From contig CM029114.1 in NCBI GenBank assembly GCA_016859345.1, forward strand, positions 13,375,001 through 13,439,000: a DNA stretch of 64,000 bases, given 5' to 3'. Numbering within the stretch: the stretch's first letter is position 1; each line of letters starts with the position of its first letter. The notes below the pieces were generated by a model. It searched no databases, was not told where the DNA came from, and worked only from the letters and a program-made list of their open reading frames with translations. Source of the DNA: Istiophorus platypterus (taxonomy: Eukaryota; Chordata; Actinopteri; Istiophoriformes; Istiophoridae). The position numbers were made by a program, and so were the translations under genes. Positions 11,791 through 23,346 of this stretch are shown piece after piece.

Positions 11791-14700
11791 CATGTCTGAA
11801 AGGGGCTGATGCTGGAAAAGCTCAAGAGAAGATGGTTTCCATTCCCAAAGATAGATATAATTTGAGACATTGTAGAACACTGTAATCCACAAGTCTCTTT
11901 TGGATTACAGTGGCTAAAGGAAATACAAAACAAATCAGCCCAAAGATTAAATCTAGCTTTGGTGTTTGGTCTCCCTTGTGTGAACATTTTATCAAGGGCC
12001 AAAAGTGCATCAGGCAAGACTGTCATGACACAGATAAAGCACAGAGATTATAGATGCTTTACCATAAACTCCACAGATAAATGGCAATGACAATGAAAAA
12101 AAAAAATCAATACATTTACTTTACCATCAGACAAAAAGAGGGTTAATCAGACAATCTTTATGGTAAAATTGACAACTCTAATAAGTGTGGCTGATTCCTA
12201 CTGTATTATTGCTGTTTATAGACAGATGTGATGGTAAACTAATCCTCTCTTTGTGCTGTGAGCCATTTGTCTACAGCTAACACAGAGGTCAAAAGAGAGG
12301 GCACTTGGTGGTGTAACAAACTACATTTATAAAGAAAACACAAAGTAAAAAAAACAAAACAAAACAAAACAAAACAGAATCATTAGGGAGAACAATCAAT
12401 CAGTAGCACATAAAAGACAAGAATTTTGTTTACCAGGAATGTAACCACAGTGCTGCACTTTGTATTGTCTGTGGGAAAAGGACAAAATAAAAATGGCTCT
12501 ACGAGTCTTTTCAGTCCAAGGCTGACAGATATGTCTTACACATACAGAAGAACAGAGGGCTATAACACAAAGCCACTGGAATCAGTAACTAAATAGTTGT
12601 CTAATAAAGATCCTGTTCAGACCCTGATTCTGCATTCAGACCAACAATAGCAATGCATCAATGACACGGAGTCTCACTCATTTCAATGAGACCCCTGCAT
12701 TGGCCCATGATCGTGATAACTTTCCACAGTAAAATGCTGTTGCATGCTTTTACTACACATTATGATAAACTGCAGTGTTTTGTCTCTGCTAAGCCTTTGA
12801 ACTCACTAATATGTTATTCAAACTGGATTTCCTCTTTTATATTCCATCTTCTACTTTAGCACTTGTAGCAAAATACCTTTGCTTTTTTTTTTTTTTAACT
12901 GACTGTTACTTTTGGTCAACTTTGGCCTAAGTTATCTTGATCTTGGGCCAACCAGGCCAGCAAATCAACCCACTCATAGCAGAGAACAGAGCCAGAAAAT
13001 CCTTTCAGAAAAAAATAAAGAAGATTTATGCATCGTGTAGTTCAGCAGATAGTTCATCATCAAAGGAGATGAAAAAGAACATATAACATACATAATCCAA
13101 AATACAGAACTGCATATGCGGTATATGTAGTTTTGCATTTACAGTATATCACACTGAAAAATACTGCATTCCAATCAATTATCATATATTTCAGGTACAT
13201 ATGTGCTGTAAGATTTATATTCATTCCTCATTTAGTGCATTCATAACCAATGGAGTTAATAACTTGTGCAAATGTTCAGAAGCTCTTATTTTGTCAGGGA
13301 TCAAATTTGATCTGGAAAATAATGGTGGTAACTCAGATCAAATGACCAACTGCATTTTATGTTTCCTTCCACTATCAACATCCAGTTTTCAGATGCCCAA
13401 TAACAGTTTAGAGTATCCTGTATCACTCAAGTACTACACAGGTTTGTGTTTACTCCCAGTGCATCTACAAACAGTTTATCAGCCTACAGGTAACAAGGGA
13501 AACATTAAGTGAATAAAATCTGCAGCACTTGACTTAAAGAAAGTTCAATGTAATGTGGTCCTCTCATACTGACGTGAAAACATTGCACAAGTCTGCTCAC
13601 ATTATAAACCTCCACATAATGCTCCACATTATCATGGATCCTATTGGTTATCTAGGTAAGACTATTTTCTACACAGGATTCAATCCCATTCACAGTGTCT
13701 CCTCTTTTATCTGCCCCAAAGCTTCATGCATCATTAAAGACAATCTTAGTCTATGGCTAATTTAATTAGTACCAAAGCCAAAGTTAGACTGACAGAGTGG
13801 CATATGGGGGTCATTTTTGATTAATTTACATCATCACAATTTATCCAATCTATTACAGGTTAACTTATCAAGTACAGTATTATTGAAGCACAAGCTGCAG
13901 CTGCTCAGTGGATTGATCAAGGATAAGATGATAGAAACAAATGCTTACTTTTCATTTGACTGATTTTGGGCTGAGTTAAAATAGAATATGCACCTTAGAA
14001 GGTTTTTTCAAACTTAGATTAAGGATAGAATTTTTATGTCTCTCTTATTGGGCTGTGAATTGAAGTCAAATACATTTTTCTATTAATCAGAATCACAAAA
14101 ACAATTAAATTAGACTAGGCTTTTCATAAGTTTCTTTAATCACATAAGTTTGCCGACTTTTTACTATTTACACTGCATTTGCCCATGAATTTGAACTCTT
14201 GATGTTACGGTTGCAACAAAAACTTTTGCTCCCTATGCCCTGGATCAGGTTGACCATGGTTTCATTGCTGATAAAATGCCTTAAATGTTTAAAAATAAAC
14301 AACAACATAAGAGCAAGGCATAATTTAACATAATTAGCATTACTGGGGAAAATCAAGAAAGAAAGGAAGGGATCAGTCCATGCAATAGCAACAAGTAAAC
14401 ACTAGAGGGTACTATTACATATTTTTCCCCCATCATACAGGAACAACCCCATGTAATTGTCTATATGGAATAATTTAAAGCCACAGTATTCAAACAGCAC
14501 ATTTCGGTCTGGTGAACGTATGAAATCAAATGTTAGCATTACCTTCTGAACATCTCTAATCATAACTTCAGCTGGATCAAATTGTAGTAATAGATGCACA
14601 TGGAAAACGGTAACTGTGAGTTAGGTGTTAAAAAAGTTGAAAAAAGTAACATCTTCATCTTCTTTTTTTGAGTCGGCGTTAATCATGCATTGTTCCCTCA

Positions 14701-15070
14701 ATACCAAAATGTGAAAGAAAGAAAGAAAGAAACTTGTTATATTTCATCAATGTAAACAATGATTAAACAGATGTACTAGACTCCCCCATACCTAAAATAA
14801 ACTTGTTTGAGAAAATTTTCTTATTAGTTTTGATCAACATGGTTAGTTTCATTGTCTGGGGCCCCTGTTCATGTATAAGAGGCTTCATGCCCTAAACATA
14901 ACCCAATCCACTCATCTCTCTATGTCAGTAGGGATCTATGTCTCTCTCTCAGCTGGCTATTATCACTCATCTCTGTCTGTTCTTTCCATATCAGTCAGTT
15001 GCTCACATTGGACCCATCCCTTTTGTCCCTTTAATCCTATCACCCTCTTACCTCCCTCTCCATTTTTAAC
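11791..15070. other. No gene seen; minor repeats
   Basis: AT-rich intergenic DNA with an (AAAAC)n tract at about 12352-12376 and a (GAAA)n tract near 14714-14730. A segment near 12640-12720 (TTCAGACC, then TTTCAATGAGACCCCTG) resembles one near 37190-37275 and may be another dispersed repeat. No exon was found. Confidence 0.55.
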
Positions 15071-15071
15071 C

Positions 15072-15077
15072 TTTATT
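15072..15077 (-). terminator. Probable polyadenylation signal of cntf
   Basis: AATAAA on the minus strand, about 47 bases beyond the cntf stop codon at 15124-15126. If used, the 3' UTR would be very short; other signals further left cannot be excluded. Confidence 0.5.
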
Positions 15078-15123
15078 TTCTCTTTTTCATTAATCTACTT
15101 CACCCAGACAAACTTCTCATGTC

Positions 15124-17477
15124 TCATTTTCGAGCGCCTCTCGTGCTCTTGACTCGCGTGGTCCTCAGACGCTCCCTGGCTATCACTGAAGGCAGGCCTT
15201 GCAAGGTGGTGATGGCGGTCTCGGTCCAGTGGTCCAACTCTTTGTAGATCTTGTAAATCCAAAGCTTGAGCTCAAACAGAATGGTCAAATCATCTAACTG
15301 CCAATAAGAAAGGAACAGATCAATAGGCTCTGCATTAATTTCCATCCAAAATGCTTCCCATCATAATAACACCTCTGATGACATCAGCACCTACCTCCAA
15401 TTCCTCTGAATTTGGAGTCAGGACTGCCGTGCTGTCTACAGCCTTGAGGAGTTCTCCAGTGTTGATTAAGAGAAGTGAGAGTCGCTCCTTCACCATCTCC
15501 CTCTGGGTCTCATAGTCACCAATTTCCCCACCGCCCAGCTCCTCTTCCTCTTTGGCCATGGCTTTCTCCAGCAAGCTGTGGCACTGTAGCAGAGCAGAGT
15601 GGAGGTGCCAGAGCTTGTCCCTGGTGTCAAGCTGGGAGGAAGGAGGAGGGACGGACACCAGAGGACCATCCGACACCGTAACATCTGTGGTGAGCCTCTC
15701 CTTCTTTCTCTTGAGAAAGAGAGAGACAAAATAAAGAGGGTGAAAATTAAGAACAGAAGTGAGATTTGGGAAAGGGTTCATGATGAAATGGAAGAGGAGT
15801 TGGAAAGTGAAGTGCTTAAGAGGAGCATTAAAGAATGCTTTCTGTCAAGGACTAACCACACTCCCGTTATTTCTGCCAACAGAATGGCACAAAATTGAAG
15901 ATCATTGTTTGTGAAGCAACAGGGAGTTTCTCTTAATGTGAAGGGAATTTGTTTAGGCTGTTTCACATTGTTTGTAAGAATAAAATATACCCATCAGAGT
16001 AGAAGGCCTTCCTCAGAAGAGGAATTAGTGCTTAGCCTGGTTATGGTAAAGTATCTATTAAGTCAACAAGTTAAAATCAAAGTCAAACACCTCTGAACTC
16101 TAAAAGCGACATTATGGGAAATGTGACATGTAGAGCAGGTCATCCACCAAGTTCTGATCCCTGGCTCCTCCAATGCGCTGTATAAGTGTGTGTGCGAATG
16201 GGTGAATGTGGGAGTAGTGTAAAGCACTTTGAGAGGTTGACAAGACAGGAAAAGCACTGTAAAAGTACAGTGCATTTACCCTGTTGTCAGGGGCATGACT
16301 GTAGCTGGCATCGGCTTTATAACTTGAGTGACTTGCGAATCCCAGAGGCCTGCTTGTGACATTACACTGAGGTGATAATGCAGAACCCTGCGTGCAAGTT
16401 AGTACCAATGTGACAGAGTGGCCTTATGTGACCTGTGTGCTCAGGGAGTCGGGGGGGGGGGCGTTAATATTCACTGCTCAGACTTCAGAGAAAATGTGAT
16501 TTAGGCAGTTATGGATACCCCAGGAAGCAATATTGTAGCCAGACACAATATTCTCATGGATCATTTTGAATTACAATAAAGTGGTAAACTCTGAAAATGA
16601 TTTAAGAGCCATCATAGGGATGTTGTAAATGACTGTTTTCCCACCCCACAAAAAGGCAAGGGACCAGTCACCATGGAAAAAATTATATTCTGCCTGAAAC
16701 ATATTCAACTTCATTTGATTTATTTGAGACTTAAGTGCCATAGAGTAAAAAAAAAGTCTTGTTTGAGAGACAATGCCTTCCAGCCAAGGAGACATAAATG
16801 TAAATAAACTTCTGTATGACAGGCTAAGACATATCTAATCATATCATGTTGTGTTCACTGGAATGCATCGGGTGCTTTAGCTCCAGGGTTACTGCAGCAA
16901 TATTTCCCAAAAAGATAAACTATGCCAATAGAGTCAACGATACGTGTACTGAAAACTGTATCGGGAAGAATTTAATTGAAGAAAACATGATGGGTAGAGG
17001 AAGGAAAGGTGAAAATCCTGTAAGTTGAGGGGATGAAGTTATAAGCCAGGCCACTCCCTTGCCCATAGCGAGACACATGAAAGGAAAGATGAGGAAAGGA
17101 ACTGGCAGGAAACCATGGAGTTTTAATAACCAGTAACTTTCACACCTATTGGCAAAGACACACAGTATTGTTTAGAAGATATGAAGGCTTTGTGCCCAAG
17201 CATTGACGAGCATATGTGCCAGAAAACGCCCAACTCTCGTTCCAACAGAACCTAACCCCCTCCTCCATTACCACCACTCTGCATCTCTACCCCCTGCTGT
17301 CCTAGACAGCATTTCCCTCTTCCTTCTCTTTCACATACATGCACACACTCTCCCTCTCCCTCTTATCTTGCCTTTGCACGCATCCCTCTCTTCTTCCTCG
17401 CTCGTTCTCTCTCTCTCAAACACACACACACACAGCCGAATGGATGCACACAAAAAGTTACAGGCATGTACGCACAG

Positions 17478-17535
<58 letters not shown>

Positions 17536-17773
17536 ATCTATTAATATTCCATTTAACCTTGGCCTATTTCTCTGTCTCCACCACTGACACAAACACCTGT
17601 CGCAGATCCTTGCTTGTGTTGTTTAAGCTCTGGATAAAAGCGTCTGCCACATGAACCGCAGAACTGTAGGACTGTGTTAACACAGAGACGCGTGCTCGCT
17701 CACACACGTATAAACGCCACCCACAGACACACACACACACACATACACACACACACATACACACACACACACA

Positions 17774-17832
<59 letters not shown>

Positions 17833-17883
17833 CACTGTGATCTGCTGGCATGTTGCGGTCGGTGGAACAAAATAATAATAACG

Positions 17884-17917
<34 letters not shown>

Positions 17918-18069
17918 CAATAATAATAATAACGCGCTCCTCTACTCACATAAAGTTCCATTAGGACAGAGCACTCCTGCTGCAGCAGCTCGGCTATAGC
18001 GGTGGCCCGGACCGCCGTGGTCCTGGTCCGATCCGAGCCGGCCGTGTTCTTTGTCCGTCTTGCTGCCAT
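15124..18069 (-). CDS. cntf: Ciliary neurotrophic factor (IL-6-family cytokine)
   Basis: CNTF is a four-helix cytokine that, in mammals, acts through CNTFR-alpha, LIFR and gp130 to support neurons and glia. Coding exons: 18069-17950 (40 codons), 15709-15395 (105 codons) and 15297-15124 (57 codons plus TGA), all phase 0, giving 202 residues against about 200 in mammals. Donors are TAT|GTGAGT and GAG|GTAGGT; acceptors are CTCAAG and TTGGCAG. The last exon holds F153-E-L-K156, matching the FxxK receptor-site motif of CNTF-type cytokines, followed by LWIYKIYKELDHWTETAI, close to the mammalian helix D region. There is no signal peptide, as is normal for leaderless CNTF. Human CNTF has two coding exons, so the 97-bp second intron differs. 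The position downstream of zfp91 on the same strand supports cntf rather than clcf1 or ctf1. Confidence 0.92.
16174..16281. repeat. Dispersed fish repeat fragment in cntf intron 1
   Basis: Contains GAATGGGTGAATGTG, then AAAGCACTTTGAGAGGTTGA, then AAGCACTGTAAAAGTACAG and CATTTACC, a motif order I recognise from a repeat widespread in fish genomes. It lies within the 2.2-kb first intron of cntf. I cannot assign the family. Confidence 0.7.
17480..17535. repeat. (CT)n-(CA)n compound microsatellite
   Basis: About 16 CT units followed by about 12 CA units, in cntf intron 1. Confidence 0.97.
17604..17655. repeat. SINE-like tail fragment
   Basis: The segment CTCTGGATAAAAGCGTCTGC with its flanks matches a short sequence repeated very widely in fish genomes. 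It lies in cntf intron 1; the rest of the element is not recognisable. Confidence 0.65.
17722..17933. repeat. (CA)n and (AAT)n microsatellites beside the cntf exon 1 donor
   Basis: A long (CA)n array with scattered TA steps (about 17722-17831) is followed by an (AAT)n array (about 17870-17933). On the cntf coding strand these lie in intron 1 and the trinucleotide array ends only about 17 bases from the exon 1 donor at 17949. Confidence 0.97.
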
Positions 18070-18360
18070 TGGACCTCCAGCCGCTTCCGAAGACTAAAGA
18101 GACGCGCACCCTGAGAAGCGTTGCAACAGGCCGGTCGCCCTCCTTAATATACTCTCACACGCCCCCTCATCCCAAGCTTCCGTTGCCCTCTGATGAGTCG
18201 CGGTCAGCGCCGCCTTGATCAGAACCGGAGCGCCGAGCTTTCCGGTAAACCGGCTTTCCCAGACCGTCCGGTCCCTGTCCGTTTACCGTTAAACGCTCGG
18301 TGCAGGCCCCGGTGGCCAACTCTCCGCCCTCTCTCCCGGGAACCCGATGCCGGCCAGGAG
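18070..18360 (-). promoter_or_regulatory. cntf upstream region with TATA-like element
   Basis: GC-rich DNA upstream of the cntf ATG. On the minus strand a TATATTAAGG element lies at about 18144-18153, some 75-85 bases before the ATG, which would fit a TSS close to 18115-18120 and a short 5' UTR. The TSS is inferred, not seen. Confidence 0.4.
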
Positions 18361-20320
18361 GAATTTAAAAGGGGGAGCGGGGGCGGAATGGAGGGAGGAG
18401 CTCGTCAACTTCTTTCCGATGGGCTTATCTGATTTATTGGTCGTAGTAAAAGGCAAGAGATGTTTTAAACTTGGGGTGGATGTTGCCTGGAGTATCTCAG
18501 ACTGCTTCCGTGTGAGGATGTGCGTCCCTCGATATAAAAAAAGTTATGCACAAGTCCCGACAGGGCTGATTTTACAGTTTGAAGTACTTCTGCTTTACTT
18601 TACTAGACCTGTTTTCATTTTATGCTACTTTTTCAGGAGTGGGTATAAGATGTTATAGGACCAAATTTTCATAGATTGAATATATTAAATATATTAAAAG
18701 TTTATTTTCTATAACACTTAAGTGCTTTTTAGACCTGAATGTTAAGGATCCAATAATATAAAAACACAACGTTAACAGCGGCCATCCTGCTGAATGAATG
18801 ATTTATCTTGCTGAACATACTTCTGTACTTTTACCCAACACTTCAAGAGTATTTTACAGTGTGATGTTGCTCCACCATAAAACTATACTGCACCATACCC
18901 TATTGAAAAACAAACTGCATGTTCAAAAAAGAACTATTATGGTGATATGGCCTGATATAGCTGTTCTCTTTCTTCATTAATTCCTCATTCATTAAAAATA
19001 ACATCCTGCGTTAATGGTGGGACAATACAGCAAAGATAAGAAACCCTGCAATGGCCTTAAACTCAGAGTAAGTTTTAATTTATGACCTTTCTCCACATCA
19101 GACATTTTTAAATTATTAATAACAGAAAAAGCACAAGTGTGATTGATGGTGTTAATGATTGCTTTGTTCTGTTCAGACTCCAATGAAGTGATGCAGACTC
19201 ACATAAAGGGAGCGCAGCTGCCAAAAATGTCAGGCTAGTACTTGTCCTGTTTGACCAGTGTTAGGTAATTTTCTATTGGGTTAAACCGGTCAAGCACTGG
19301 CCTTGAGGTCTCAGACGAAACAGCAGTAAAGCTTTCTGAAAGGCCAACTGTCATCGAGACATTCGGCAGCTGTCTGAAGTTATTTGGGGAAAGCAGAGCC
19401 ACTCTGATAACACTGATACATTGTTGCTCAAATAGCCAAGGTTAAAGGAGATAGTTGCTTCCGCTTCTCTAGAATCCAGGGAAAATAGCCAGATTAGGGT
19501 GACTCAAGAAAAGTATGCACTGACGTAATACTGAAGGCCAATAATAGTCCAACTCCACATACTGTAGGGGTTTAAAAACTGACCATAGACTGACCATAGC
19601 TTCCAAATGGAGATGGCATCATGCACCTCAACTTCTATTGACATTTTCTCCATTCTCCTTGGCCAAGCCTCAATAAATCTTTTCAGCGTAAGACATCTTG
19701 AGCTCCTGAACCCTTTCTTCACTTATGAGTTGATCAATAATCAGCATGTCAACATACCTCTCAGAATGAATTTGGATTTTTCCTAAACAATTTACAATAA
19801 CTTTATGACTTATCAGGTTTAGGAATTCCACAAGATGATAATACTGATTTAGTGCAGGGAAAGTTATACAAGAGACAAACATCAAATAAATTAGGAGACA
19901 GGCAACATGTCTTGAGAGTAGTTGCTCAAAACATTACATTTACTTAGATGCTTTAATTCCAACTTCAGTGGTTAAATCATGTAATGACTAAAGTTGTCAT
20001 TAAAAGTTTCTTGAAATCAAGAGTCCAAGTATCTATGCTGTTGTATGATATACAGATTGTAAAGCCCTTAGAGAAAAATTTGTGATCTATAATTTGGTGT
20101 TGTATATTTTATACTTCTTAAAATACCTGCGAGTATACTGCCTTTTTATATGTTCTATGACAAATATGAGAATACATAACAAAATATAGGGAGTGTTCAC
20201 CACTCATTTTTTTATAATTTAAGAGATGTAGCAAGAAATTATTCGAAACATTTACAAAAAAAAGAAAATACAATTCATTGAAAAAATATTACATTTATAA
20301 AAAAAAAATATACTAATTTC
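18361..20320. other. No gene seen
   Basis: AT-rich spacer between the divergent cntf and CCCH genes. It holds no supportable exon. Confidence 0.55.
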
Positions 20321-20582
20321 AGTATACAGCTGTATGCAAAAGCTCGGACACCCCTTGGAAAAAACACATATTGTGTTGATTTTTGAAGTGAAAAGAAGTA
20401 AATGCAACCTCTGCAATAAATAGACATTTTAAAATGAGCCATTTTTCAAATTTTAATTTACTTTTACTTTTTATTTCATGAACTTAAAGAAACTGGAGGA
20501 AAAAAAGCAACAAAGAAAAAAAAGTGATTGTGGGAAAGTAGGGTATCAAAATATTTCACAGTTAGGCTTTTTTTGCATACTC
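20321..20582. mobile_element. MITE-like element with short inverted ends
   Basis: The left end reads GTATGCAAAAGCTCGGACACC and the right end, on the other strand, GTATGCAAAAAAAGCC. About 260 bp of A/T-rich sequence lies between them, with no coding potential. The GTATGCAAAAG phrase followed by a G-ACACCCC segment is common in fish repeats. It is probably a non-autonomous DNA transposon; the exact target site duplication is not clear. Confidence 0.5.
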
Positions 20583-20739
20583 CAATGTATAAATGTATGA
20601 TACCCTGAATTAAAAATCTCTACCAACCAAAATCCCAACGCCATTTTGATTGTAATCATAAATGAAATAATCCCACAATTTAGTTTCTCTGAAAACAACT
20701 TCGGTCGACGCTGCTTCTAAACGCGCTCTGTATGGAAGT

Positions 20740-21006
20740 TGAACGGACCAGTACCACACCCGGGCTGTAGGGGTCAGTGTAGGCGGCGGCCATGTAAACA
20801 CCGAGCCGCGGCTACGTGAGCTAACGCGGTTGCTAACATCAGCGGAGACCGAGATGTCGAGGACGCATCTGAAATGGGATTGATCGCATGTTTTTCCGCC
20901 GTGTTTTCGTAACACATTCGCTCGGTTATTGTAAGATTCCAGTCGCATTTCGAGACAAAGCTGACGGGCTAACCAGCTTAGCTTAGCTTCAGACCACGGT
21001 GAAGGT
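20740..21006 (+). promoter_or_regulatory. CpG-rich promoter of the CCCH gene
   Basis: CpG density rises sharply between about 20700 and 21000, directly before the ATG at 21007, after a long AT-rich region. No TATA box is evident. The role is inferred from composition and position. Confidence 0.5.
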
Positions 21007-21913
21007 ATGAACTCTCTGGTCGGTTACGGAGTGTCCTCGGAATCTGACAGCGATGGAGATGGAAACGCCGGTGGAGCTGGGTAAATATTCACTTTTAAAA
21101 AACATCTTTTACAAGACACAGACCGTCAAATAATCGCAGATGATACTGGAGAGGTTACTAACTACTCTTGCTCTTGCTCTTTTAACTTGCATATCTTTTC
21201 TCTCTCTCTCCTCTTTTTCTCTCCTCCCAAGTTCTTTGCAGACGGAGGGGGATGAGGCGACGTCTGTCAAAAAGACCTGCAATTTCTTACTGGAGTCTGG
21301 TTCAGCTTCCAGCGATTCAGGCAGCGAATCGGAAGCGGAGGAAGAGGATCCGGAGCCACCACGGCCCTTAACAGCAGGATCGTCTGCTGCCTGTCCTCCC
21401 ACCCTGCCTGCACCTTCCCTGGGTTCACTCACCCACAATAAACTACCTCCTCCTCCTCTGAGCGCCGGCTCTGACAGCAGTGTGTTTGCAAACCCTTTCA
21501 AGGCTGAGGCGGACCAGAAGCTCAGCGCCCTGCAGAAACACGTCCCCCTGACAATGCAGGCCAAACCGTCCCAGATAGGAGGTAAAAGGATGTGTGTGTC
21601 ATACAGGAAAGACAGAAGGTGCAGGTTTGGGATCAAATGCAAGTTTGCCCACGACAGTGACCTCCAGACCGCAGTCGCTCCCACTAGCTGTCCACCACCT
21701 GTGAGTCAGGAAGCACCGGCATCAGAGCACGCCAAGCCCCTTGCAGGTGGCTCCTGCGGCGCAGGATCCCAGAATCTCACGGAGGAGGAAGAGTCCGGAG
21801 GGCGGCAGGTGAAGAAGAGGAGGGTTGGACTGAGCGACACCTTGATTCCTCCTAAACGAGCTCTGAAGCAATATGCCATGCAAAGGGACAGAGAGAGGAT
21901 CAATATGTCCTGA
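21007..21913 (+). CDS. Small CCCH-type zinc finger protein
   Basis: Two coding exons, 21007-21080 and 21232-21913, joined at GG|GTAAAT and CCCAAG|T with frame kept (phase 2), give 251 residues ending at TGA. The start is MNSLVGYGVSSESDSD, a Ser/Asp-rich opening; residues 40-130 are acidic, Ser/Pro-rich and probably disordered. One finger, C146-x8-C155-x5-C161-x3-H165, fits the CCCH class, which usually binds RNA. Near the C-terminus a KKRR cluster could act in nuclear import. I recognise the domain but not a specific orthologue, so no symbol is given. It lies between zfp91 and cntf on the opposite strand. An alternative exon 2 start at 21242 would break the frame. Confidence 0.85.
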
Positions 21914-23346
21914 TGGATGTTTTCTGAGCTGGAACACTGTGCTCTCGTTATGCAATAGTATTTAGTGCGGGCAAAATATGTTCTTTCAGTGTATGTGTCT
22001 GTGGAATTTGTGTACAGTCCTCAATTGATAACTCAGGTCTACTTGTACATTACATCTGGCAGCAGCTTACATTTTTCTTCCCCACATACACACATCAGGG
22101 GCCACTTTTGTTGTGGTCAGAAGGAGCTGGGGATTGAACCAACCTTGCTACTGACCGCTGACCACTCCACCACTTAACTTGTAGCTGCCTCAGTCGAATG
22201 GAAAGAAAACTTGTGTGCATCGTTTTGGGTTTTCCCCAGAAATTATGTTCCCAGTCTGTCATTGAAAACACTTTGGATAAATGTGAAGACATTTATTTAC
22301 ATCATATAAATGAACAGTTTTTGTGTTTGCGCTACTACACATCCTATATCACAGATCAGAGGTGCTGATTTGGTACTAAGATACAGTATGTTCCAAAGTC
22401 TCTACATAGCTTTGCTGATCAAATTACAAATGCTTCAAACGCTATGGGCCATATTTTGAGTGTAATTGTCTAAATCAGTAACTGTACTGAATTTTTGGGG
22501 GGAGTTTAAGTGAGATCTAATGTGTCCAAGGTCACAATCTGGCTGCCTACAATGACCTAAGACTCTAGTGAGCATACATTGTACCAATTATTATTCCGTT
22601 GAAGTCAACCAACAGCAAGGCTTAGCTAAGAGCTGCACAAATATCATCGAAACAGGTTAAATGACATTGCCAAAATCTCATAAATATGGATATTTTGTTT
22701 GTTTTTGTTTTTTTTTTTAGTTTTTTTTTAGTTTTTAGTTTTTTTAAAACAGGCCTGTGAAACACCTTTTTTCTGTCTATAACATTCCAAGTTTTGAAGT
22801 ACTTAATATTTCTTTGGGAATTCAAAATGTTTTATGGTAGATCTGTAGATTGGTAAATAAATGAAAAAAATTAAAAATGACTTCCCATTTTTAATTTTCC
22901 TTAAAACTGATTTTACTCACCCATCATAATGAGGATGTTTATAGCTTTCTAACACATTTTGTGTTTAATTACATAATTTAATTTGATTTATCCAGTAGGA
23001 TCTTGCCACACATCTAGCATTCGATGTGCTATAGATTACTCAGAGGTATGTTATATTATTGCATAATAGCAACAGCTTTGCAACATAACCTCAGCATTGA
23101 TACACTCACATAAAAGGCTAGTTAAGTTTACAGGACTATTATGTACAAAGGCAACAACTTACAAATACAGACACATACATATCTTTCCCTGATACAGATA
23201 TTCTAAAAAACTACCAAATATGACTATGAGTGAACAGTACATAATATATTGGTGATCCTACATTTACCTCAAACATTGCAATACAGTATATCAGGTCACT
23301 GATAACAATCCTCCTCCATTTTCTTCTTTGTGCATTCTGTCCTTTT
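21914..23346. other. Convergent 3' UTR region of the CCCH gene and zfp91
   Basis: No coding exon. A plus-strand AATAAA at 22856-22861 could end the CCCH transcript and minus-strand ATTAAA signals at about 22964-22969 and 22978-22983 could end zfp91, so the two 3' ends would lie about 100 bases apart. A further minus-strand AATAAA at 22292-22297 would make the transcripts overlap. A repeat-like fragment with GGGATTGAACCAACCTT lies at about 22115-22180. Confidence 0.5.

Noticed and set aside
20610..20948. 112-codon minus-strand open frame in the CCCH promoter
   Set aside because: It overlaps the CpG-rich promoter, starts in the opposite direction and has no recognisable domain; part of it lies in AT-rich repeat-adjacent DNA.
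21109..21684. 191-codon minus-strand open frame opposite the CCCH exon
   Set aside because: It lies antisense to the real coding exon, which has a clear zinc finger and fitting splice sites; the open antisense frame is a shadow of its codon composition.
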